A DNA stretch of 64,000 nucleotides from NCBI RefSeq assembly GCF_030035675.1, contig NC_084484.1:183495434-183559433 (forward strand). The letters are read 5' to 3'. How positions within the stretch are numbered: position 1 is the stretch's first letter; every line of letters starts with the position of its first letter. Shown one piece after another: positions 10,383 through 19,600 of the stretch. Below the pieces are notes generated by a model, which ran no database searches, was not told where the DNA came from, and saw nothing but the letters and a program-made list of their open reading frames with translations. The position numbers and the translations under genes are program-made. This stretch comes from Rhineura floridana (taxonomy: Eukaryota > Chordata > Lepidosauria > Squamata > Rhineuridae).

Positions 10383-10575
10383 CTTATCTTTAGCTAAGTG
10401 GCAGAGCATCTGCTTTGCATGCAGAAGGGCTAAGGTTCCATCCTCAATAATATATCCAGCTAAGGCTGGGAGACAGCCCTGCCTGAAACCCTGAAGAGCC
10501 GCTGCCAATCTGTGTAAACAATACTAGGCTAGATGGACCAAATGTCCGACTCAGTATGAGTCCGCTTCCTGTTTC
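10383..10575 (+). mobile_element. tRNA-derived SINE, second of two neighbours
   Basis: TTTAGCTAAGTGGCAGAGCA and TTGCATGCAGAAGGGC form the head, and the tail contains GATGGACCAAATGTCCGACT. It has the same orientation as the copy at 10141-10330. Confidence 0.8.
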
Positions 10576-10975
10576 TAAATGAGGCCTAGGAAAGCACAGC
10601 AATGCAGAGGCGTATTCGTTCTGCAGACAGAAGGCCGCTTCCGTGCACAGGCCTCCCTTGCTGGATCGGACACGTGTTCTCCAAGGTAACCTGTGCAGCT
10701 TGCCATCACACAGGAAAGAGTCTTTAGCTTGTGGTTAACCAGCAGGAGGGCTGTTAGTGGCCACATACTGCTTATTTTTGGTGTTAGACCTCCAGAACAT
10801 GAGCGAGATACTTCCAAAGGACAGCATAAAATCCAAATGTTGGAATTTATCCAGGTGCACATGTTTGCTTGGTTGATATAAGCCACAGTATGCATAGTAC
10901 ATTAGATATATTTGTGATGGGGGACGGGGAGAGAGATGTTGCACTAACCAGAATGGGTGAGCTTTCTACTTTAGC

Positions 10976-13508
10976 TTTATTTTAAAAAATGAGACGTGAC
11001 AACACAAAGGTGTTTTTTTAAAAAAACAACAGTTCCATCACCACTTTGTACCATCACAAATAGCTTTACAGAAAGGTAACACACACAAAGCCTCAGGATG
11101 CATGTTCTCTAAAAGGTTAAAACATCAAGTTACCAGCCTGTAAGATGCTTCATTAAGCCCTGCAGAAAAATTGTTAAGGAGAGTCATTCCCAAGTCAGGA
11201 AACTGTAACAGTATATAGCTACATACGCACACACTACAAGGAGCGCCTGAGCTGCCAGACTGTGACTTGGAGAGACCTCCCGTTTCTTTAAGACACCTTC
11301 AGCAGAGGAGGAGGAGGTCAGATGCCCTTCTCCGCTTCCATTCCCATCAGCCAGGCTCTACCAGCAAGCTAGATGGCAAGTGGAAATTCCTTTTGGTCCT
11401 ATTGAGAAAGAGCAGAAGGGAAGCCCACAGTGTCCTTCTCTCACACACATCTCCAGGGATGTTGGCCATGAAGCTTCTCCAAGTCACAAGTGTGCAACCC
11501 TTAAAAAAAAAAAAAAGGACCAGAGTAATTTTTTCCCTGTGGGATAGTGGTGGTAGTGGAAGCCTATATAAAAGATGCACCCATTATTATCCATTTATGG
11601 TGCCCAACAGAAGCCCCTCCCAGGGAACTACATCCATTCTTGCACTTAACTCCTTCACAGGTCTGGGCTCCTCAAGAGCTCGATTCCCAAATTCACTTCC
11701 CGGTGGCAAGGGGGTGGGAATTAGCTGTGAAGGCCTATCTTCTGCTCCAAGCATCAAAGGCAACCAAGCTCAAAGTCAGCTTCAAAATTTCAAGCAATGC
11801 TCTTACCAAAAGCTTTGGTCAAGAACATGCCTAGATCGAAAGGCAGAAACACCAAGGGAGGCTTCCTTGTTTTGTTGTAAGCAAATTCTCCGCCTGACTT
11901 GGTACAGAGTCCCACCATGGCTGCTCAATACGAGGAGAGCTTCAGGAAGTGACATTCAGCACCCTCACCCCACCACCCTCGGAGTATTGATCATCAGATA
12001 ACATTAAAGCGAAAAGCTGGAGGGGCATGACAGCTGGAGAAAAATGGAAGTGCGTTCCAAAAGGCATCATTTTTCCAGGGAGTGCAAACACGCATACCTG
12101 CATTTGGTCCCACCGTCACCTCGTCAAACAGGTTTTCTATACTGTACAAAAACCTGCAACTCCCTTTTATAAGTGAACATGCACCATGAACAGCAACTCC
12201 CATTTCAAATCACCTTCCAACTCTGAAAACGCAGGAATAAACAATAGCCTTTTTATACCCTCCCCACCATTTATGAGCCCACAATTAGAGATCAATTTGT
12301 ATCCCAAGCTTACAACTTTGTAGCTCAGTCTGCCATTTAGCCATCGAGGGAAATGCAGCTGGGTGATGCTGATGTACTGTGTTTGATCTCCCTTCTTAAT
12401 ATCAAATTAAAGACTGTTCTGATTATAATTACACTGATATCATAATAGTTGGAGATGGAGGAATATGCTGGCACTCTCGCAAGCTGTAAAGCCATCCCCA
12501 AGTTCTCTATCCCTTTGGGATCCAGTTTGCCTGCCGTGCCTTGCAGCTTGGCCTCGATTCAAAAGAGCCAAATTAGTCACAATAGTAGCAAATGTGTATG
12601 CAGGAAAAGGGCTCTTGCTGAATCCCTATGAGGTGCGGAGATTTAGTGCCGTGTGAATGGGAGAGTTAATCCCCTTCCAACCACTTTCATTTCCTGCCCC
12701 CCACCTCCAGTGGGTGTCAAAAAGCTAGAAGTAAGCCTTGCCTAGAGTAAATTCCTTTTAAAAAATAAAATAGATAAATAAAAAATGCAACGCTTTCCCT
12801 CCCAAATGCTCTTCTGCTACCCAGTCTGGACTGTATTTATAAACCCACAGCACCACCTTATAAAGAATCAGCAGGATCCAGACCGGATTTTGCCATGTCC
12901 AGTCAGATTCAGACGACTTCACAAGTGACTAGTCCTGACTCACCCAACCTGGGGCCCTCCAGACATTTTGAACTACAACTCCCATCAGCCCAGCCAGGCT
13001 GGGAAAGGCTGGGCCAGCCACTTGTGAATTATTCCAGCATCTTCCTTTCCTTGGGAAAACATGGCTCTGGGCAATTGGCCAGCGGATGTTACCTACTACA
13101 GCCTCAGTCAAAGCACTTTCTGTACAACAAATGTATAATTTTGTGTAATGTGTATGTTACATATAGAAAAGCTGGATGGGGGAGTCCACACAGCCCTCTT
13201 GCAAACTGAGCCCCTGCGGTCTAAATTCTTCAGAGCTTAATAAAGCACTCGCATCCAAACAGGCAAATCCGAAGAGCAGAGCTACAGAGAACGGACAACA
13301 CCACATTAAGAACAAATTACTAAAATAGAGAGAGAGAAGCAGCCAAGCGCTCCTCCTCCTGATGAACAAGAAGTCACCGAAATGTTAAGACAAAAGTAGT
13401 TTTCAAAAAACACTATAGGGAAGGTTCTACAGATATGGGGGGATTCAAATTGAGGATTTGTTATGTGTGCACACGTCTAAGATCTGTAAACAGCACCCAT
13501 CAACAGGC
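10976..13508 (-). other. UCP2: Possible long UCP2 3' UTR or intergenic DNA
   Basis: Between the UCP2 stop and about 10976 the sequence is poor in recognisable repeats, except a MITE fragment at 12949-13025. The only clean minus-strand AATAAA I found is at 10976-10981, with a GT-bearing stretch beyond it, so the UCP2 3' UTR could extend about 2.5 kb. A shorter transcript using a weaker signal is equally possible. RNA evidence would be needed to decide. Confidence 0.3.
12949..13025 (+). mobile_element. Palindromic MITE fragment
   Basis: GGGGCCCTCCAGACATTTTG and AACTACAACTCCCATCAGCC are one arm of the palindromic MITE family that recurs at 27528, 32943, 35700, 39995, 44105 and 53225. Confidence 0.7.
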
Positions 13509-13623
13509 TCAGCAGGGGGCCTCCCAGGATCCGCGGGCCGCCATCATGGCGCGCTTCAGCTGCTCGTAGGTCACGAACATCACCACATTCCAGGATCCCA
13601 GCCGCAAAAACGAGGGTGTAAAG
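13509..13623 (-). CDS. UCP2: UCP2 coding exon 6 (last)
   Basis: After completing a Gly codon it encodes [20 protein letters not shown], then QLKRAMMAA and the unusual end RGSWEAPC. The stop TGA is at 13511-13509. The segment includes the last transmembrane helix and R278. Confidence 0.96.
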
Positions 13624-16600
13624 CTAAGACAGAGACCAGGAGCTAGTGTGAGACCCATTGGTAGACAGCAAGGTAAGATTCACCCAAAGGCACAAGCGCA
13701 ATCCAAACAGCAGCATGGCAAGGCAACATTTTTAGGGGCACCCACGGAGGCAGTGGGGAACCCAAGCAGTGCTCCCCAGATTCCACCTTGGCCCCTGGCA
13801 AGTGGGCCTAGGTACACATCTGACGACGTAGCCTAGATGTCTTGGGTAGAACTAATTCTTTCCTCGCTGTCTTCATGAGGCTAGAATTCAGGATCACCCA
13901 ATGAAGGAAGAGGGCGGCTGGTTCACGCACAATGCGTAACTAACGTGGGATTCAGTGCCATGGGGTGGGGGGTGGGGCCTGGCCAAGATAGCCTTAAAAG
14001 GACATTCAAGGGAAGCCGGGACAATTAAATAGCAATTGGCCATCATTGCTAAAATGGAGCCTGCATATTCAGAGGCAGTATACCTTAGGAGTAGCAGATA
14101 CAGGGACAGGCAGATGCCAATTAATAATAATAATAATAATAATACCACCTTCCACAGGAGCCCAGGCAGAGCTTGGAAAAGTTACTTTTTTGAACTACAA
14201 CTCCCATCAGTCCCAGCCAGTGGCCATGCTGGCTGGGGCTGATGGGCGTTGTAGTTCAAAAAAAGTAACTTTTCCAAGCTCTGACCAGGGTTGCAAGCAA
14301 CAAGCGATAGCACAAAAAGAGCATCTTAAAAACAATTCAGTACAGATACAGACTGGGAAAAAGGTCTCTACCCCAAGAGGCTTATTGGAAGATGAAGATC
14401 TTCAGCAGACGCCAAAAGGCAACAGAGACGGTGCCCGTCTACGGATAGAAACACACTCACTGTTCTCCTCGTTCCAGTGTATCTCCACCTCTCTCTTCTG
14501 AAACAGGGGCCCACAACGCTAGTCAAATCCCACCCTTTTTTACTATAAAACCTGGTGGGGGCCCCTTGAGTGTTTTTTTTTTAATTCATCTTCAAAGAGA
14601 TTTCACAAATAACCGGCAGATCAACCCATTCCCCCTTCAGGTGTGGCTAACGGATACGGTTTGCTCTGGAGACTGGTTGTCCTAAGAGTTGTGTGCTGCT
14701 CAACCGGGCAGCTTCCCTCTCCCCCCAGTTCTAAGGATGACTTTTCTTGGCAGCAAGGGAACCCGCTTCTTTGGGAGGGAACAGGAAAACACAGAGGCTC
14801 CCAAGAAACAGACAGCCTTGAGTCACCAGCACTGGGTGGTTGTGAACACACTTGCTGTCTCGCACCAGCACCCAGCTCCCAGCAACCTCATGCGTTGTGG
14901 AGAGCCCCTCTTTATCCAAGGGAGATGGATGCTTACCCTTTGTAAAAAGCCAGAGGGCCTTCCTTCTGAAGCATGGAGAGGGCGCACTTTACAGCACTTC
15001 CGTATTGGCCGGGGGCAGAGTTCATATATCTGGTCTTCACTACATCAACAGGGGAAGCAATGACAGTCGTGCAGAAGCCGGCTCCAAACGCAGAGGTGAA
15101 ATGGCAAGGGAGGTTATCTGCAAAGAGGGAGTGGGGGGAAAGGAGGGAGGCGTCGTGAGTTGGGCAGATATTTTGCTAGAAAAACGAGGCCTATGCACAA
15201 CTACTATGGTTCTGACGCAGGCTTGAAGCAACTCCCTAAGTTCCATGAGCCTATGTTAAAAAAATGCAAATGTACTGCCTTCAAGTTGATCCCGACTTAT
15301 GGCAATAGGGTTTTCATGGTAAGTAGTATTCAGAGGAGGGTTACCATTGCCTTCCTCTGAGGCTGAGAGGCAGTGACTGGCCCAAGGTCACCCAGTGCGC
15401 TTCATGGCTGTGTGGGGATTCGAACCCTGGTCTCCCAAGTCGTAGTCCAGCACCTTAATCACTACACCACACTGAGCCTATGTTAACATTCCCATGTTAA
15501 ATCATGGCCCAGAAATTATTTTTGGAGTCAGCCAAGAGCGAGGCATCCCTACAGATAACTTAAGGAAGTTGCCTGCAAGCAGTAGTCAGGCTGGTGGGGC
15601 AGAAGGGAGGACGCCCAAAGAGTAGGCGGACCAAGCCAGTGGCAGGCAGAGCCAACCAATTGTAGTTTTGCTCCCATCCTCCTTCTCCCTGCTGAGTTCA
15701 GCAAGGGAAACACTGAGAATGCAGGAAGAGGAAGCTGGCAGGTGGTGCCACCCCTGTGGGTTGGATGGAATCAAGGAGGCAGGCAGGTGGGAGCCGGCTG
15801 AGGACAGGCAGAGGGCAAATGGGGCACTGCCCCATTACAGCCTTCACTGCCTGCAAGTTTTCTTCGCAGAGGAGGGCCGGGATCTCTTCTCAATCATCCC
15901 AGAGTGCAGGACACGGAATAATGAGCTCAAGTTGCAGGAAGCCAGATTTCGGCTAAACATCAGGAAAAACCTCCTAACTGTTAGAGCCATACGACAATGG
16001 AACCAATGACCTGGAGAGGTAATGGGCTCTCCGACACTGGAGGCCTTCAAGAGGCAGCTGGACAGCCATCTGTCGGGAATGCTTTGATTTGGATTCCTGC
16101 ATTGCGCAGGGGGTTGGACTTGATGGCCTTATAGGCCTCTTACGATTCTACGATTCTATGATTCGCTTTCCTATGCGGTGAGATTATATATATATATATT
16201 ATGTACACGCACAGACACACATAGTCTTAGCATAAGTACAAATTTACCCTGTCAGGGATTCCAACACAAAGCTCCAGAACAGGCAGTGTGACGTTAAAGC
16301 ACCTTGGACAAGGACTTGGGAGACCAGGGTTCAAATCCCCACTCAGCCATGAAGCTCACTGAGTGACCTTGGGCCAGTCACTGCCTCTGCACCTAACCTA
16401 CCTCACAGGGTTGTTGTGAGGATAAAATGGAGAGGGAGGAGAACCATGTGGGCCACCTTGAGCTCCTTGAAGAAAAGGTGGGATACAAATGTAAATATAT
16501 AAATATAAACAAATAAATAAAAGTGGCTACTGTTGAATTGCACAAAGCCCTTGTCAAATTATTAATACTAGTCATTTACAGGTGAGGCACACCAAGAATG

Positions 16601-19600
16601 AGAGAGAAGCGATTAGCACCAAGGCCAGCCATAGCAGAGATTTTTTTTAAAAACTATTTATTTAACTTATTAAATGCATATCCCCCCCCTTCCTCCCAGA
16701 AGGAGCCCAGGGCTGCAAACAAAAACATGAAAAGCACTCTAAAATATCTTAAAAACAAAAGACTTTAAAACATATTAAAACAAAACATCTTTAAAAAAAA
16801 CTTTAAAAGCAATTTCAAAACAGATGCAGACTGGGATAAGGTCTCTACTTAAAAGGCTTGTTGATTTGAAATTGTATGTTTTGTAATTATACTTGCCAAT
16901 ATTAAACTATAAGAACTCTTTGGGAACATCCGCAAGGGTCTACTGGTAGATCCCAATCTACCTTCTGCCTGCCCCTGCACTACACAGCATGGGTGTGAAG
17001 AGCCTTTCCAATCCGGTATAGGCCTGTGAAAGGGCTGTACCACAGTCTGCACACTAGAATCAGCCTAAAAGCACACGACTTCCCCCAAAGAACTCTGGGT
17101 TCTGTGGTTTCCTCCTCACAGAGCTACAAATTCCCAGTACCCTTAGCAAACTACAGTTCCCATGATTCTCTGGGGGACGTTATGTGCTTTAAATGTATGG
17201 TATGAATCTGCCCTAGAAGGTTCCTGAAGCAAGAGTGTCCAGTCCTGTCCATCATTCCCACCTGTCATGAGGTTGTATTTCAGAAGGGCGTCCTTTATCA
17301 GGTCGTAGGTCACCAGTTCAGCACAATTCACAATAGCATTCCGGGTTATATTAGGGGAAGTCCCTAAACAAAAAAGAAGATGCAGCACATTTATAAAAGT
17401 GTAACTGGCAGCACTGGTTTACAATAAAGTTATGAAGTCAGAGGCCAGGCCACAGTACTGGATTCAGATTAAGGAGGTGCAGGTCAGGACCTCAGGTTTC
17501 ATGCTGCTTCACTTAAAAAAAAAAAGCAGCATCCTGACTTAACTTTTATTTTCTTTTTTAAAAGCAAGATTCTAGCCCTCAAGACTGAGGGGGATACACA
17601 TGGAGCGAGCTGCAAGAACCCAGAGCAGTTCTTCAATAATAAGAAGTCTGGACTAGGGATGGTGTAGAACATTCGCAGAATCAGATTTAGTATCCAATTC
17701 TGGGGTAATCTGAAAGTTCGTCTCATCGTTGAACAGGCTCTCCCTCTTGGCATGCGTTTGCAACTGTTAGCGACACCGTAATTTTTTTTAAAAAAATCCG
17801 CAACGAGAATTATGTCACTATTTACATAATTATTTTTGTAATCTGCTGCTGCTGTATACATTATATAAATATGCAGCAGCATAAAGAATAATGGAGAAAA
17901 ATACATAATTTTTTGGAAAAATAATGGGGGGGGAAGGGAGAACGGGGAATCGCAATAACTAGTGGAAGACAATTTATGGCAAATAGGAACTGGCAGCCCA
18001 TTTGATGAATTGAAAAATGGAACAGAATCAGAAAGCGAACTACATTCCTAGTCTGGACCATGATTTGTGGGGAGGGGGGGATAAATCAGAGGGTGCGACT
18101 TGTGGAGGACTTCCCCTCCACCCGCAACTTGAGCACTGATCTAGAACAATATCTTTCCAGTGATCAGAAGGGGATGAAGGCTGCAGCACAGCACCAGCCT
18201 CCTGCCCACACACCTAGCACAAATTGGCTCTCACGCATTTAAGGACTCAGGCAGCATTGCCCCCCTCCCGAGACGGAACGTGTCAGTCCCTTTAAGTCCC
18301 AGTGCCCTCAGCCTCTACCAACCTTTCCAGAGGCCTCTAAATCCTTCCTCTCTTGCAATGGTCTTGTAGGCATCCAGGGTTCCCTGGTACCGCCTGCCAC
18401 CCTCCACCCGGGCTTGAGCCTGGAACCTCACTTTCACCACGTCTGTGGGCTGAGCCACGGCCACAGCCATCGCTCCAGTGGTGCACCCGGCAAGGAGACG
18501 GCTGCCGATGCCAGCATCTGCCAAAATCAATGAGAGAGTGGCCTGGTTAGAAAAGACAAAGAGAAGTAGAGCACATGCAACTTCCAACTTCTTGCAGAAA
18601 CAAGATCCCCTGTTGAACATTGCTATGATAAGCAATGATGAAGCCTTGGTCCCCTTAAGCAAGCCTCACAAGCAAGCCCCTCCCCAATGTTAGTAGCCCA
18701 CTAGTAAGCCCTTTGCAACACATCATTGACCTAAACCAGGGGTGGGGACACTTTTTGGCCCTGGGGGCCAGATCTTTACCTGGCCCCATCTTGTGGGCCA
18801 ACTTCATCTTTCAACAAGCCTTTTAAGTAGAGACTTTATCTCAGTCTGTGTTGAAATTGCTTTTTTAGATTTTCTAATGCTTTTTTTTTTAATGTTTTTA
18901 AAGATGCTTTGTATTAAAGTCTTTTGTTTTTAAATGGTTTTTTTGTGTTTTTGTTTGCCACCCTGGGCTCCTTCCAGGAGGAAGGGCAGGATGTAAATTT
19001 AATAAATAAATAATAAACTTTGATAGGTGCACGGGGCAAAACACTTGTTAATCACATTGCCTAATGACATCACATGATCGGCAGGATGGATGTCCCACCC
19101 ACTTGTCAAAAGCCCTTGGGGGGTTCCCAAGCTTGGGAACCATAGCGCAAGGTGTGTTGCCAGTCTTATGCAAGCCTCCCTGCACAGCTCCCTGGACAGG
19201 TAGAAAGGAGCCACGTAGGAGCCCTCTTTGAACAAGGCACATTCTTCTCCACCCTACCACTGATGGGCGGTTGGGGGACTGCCTTGCTTCAGCAGAGGAA
19301 CAAAGAAGCTCACATTAAGCTGCCAAATGTTCCTTTGAAGCCCCACCCTAACTGCCTGGCACGTGACATCACGCATGATGGGTGTAGGACAGGTGGACGA
19401 GGCTCCCCCAGAATGGCTTGCTGGGCCAAATGGGGAGGCCTGGAAGGCCAAATATGGCCCAGAGGCTGGAGGTTCTCCACCTGCTACCGCAACATAAGGC
19501 AACCTGGCTGCATTTCATTTCACAAAAGCTTCCCTGCCTGATCACCTGAAGAGTAATTCCTACTCACCACAGGTGAGCAGCTGTTCACAAGTCTACCTTA

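Noticed and set aside
10141-10575. Genuine tRNA genes suggested by A- and B-box motifs
   Set aside because: The heads do not fold into a full cloverleaf with a proper acceptor stem, and they are followed by the shared SINE core. The same sequence recurs many times.
11267-12001. 244-codon plus-strand open frame between DNAJB13 and UCP2
   Set aside because: It includes an A-run coding poly-Lys, has no recognisable domain and lies antisense to the probable UCP2 3' UTR.
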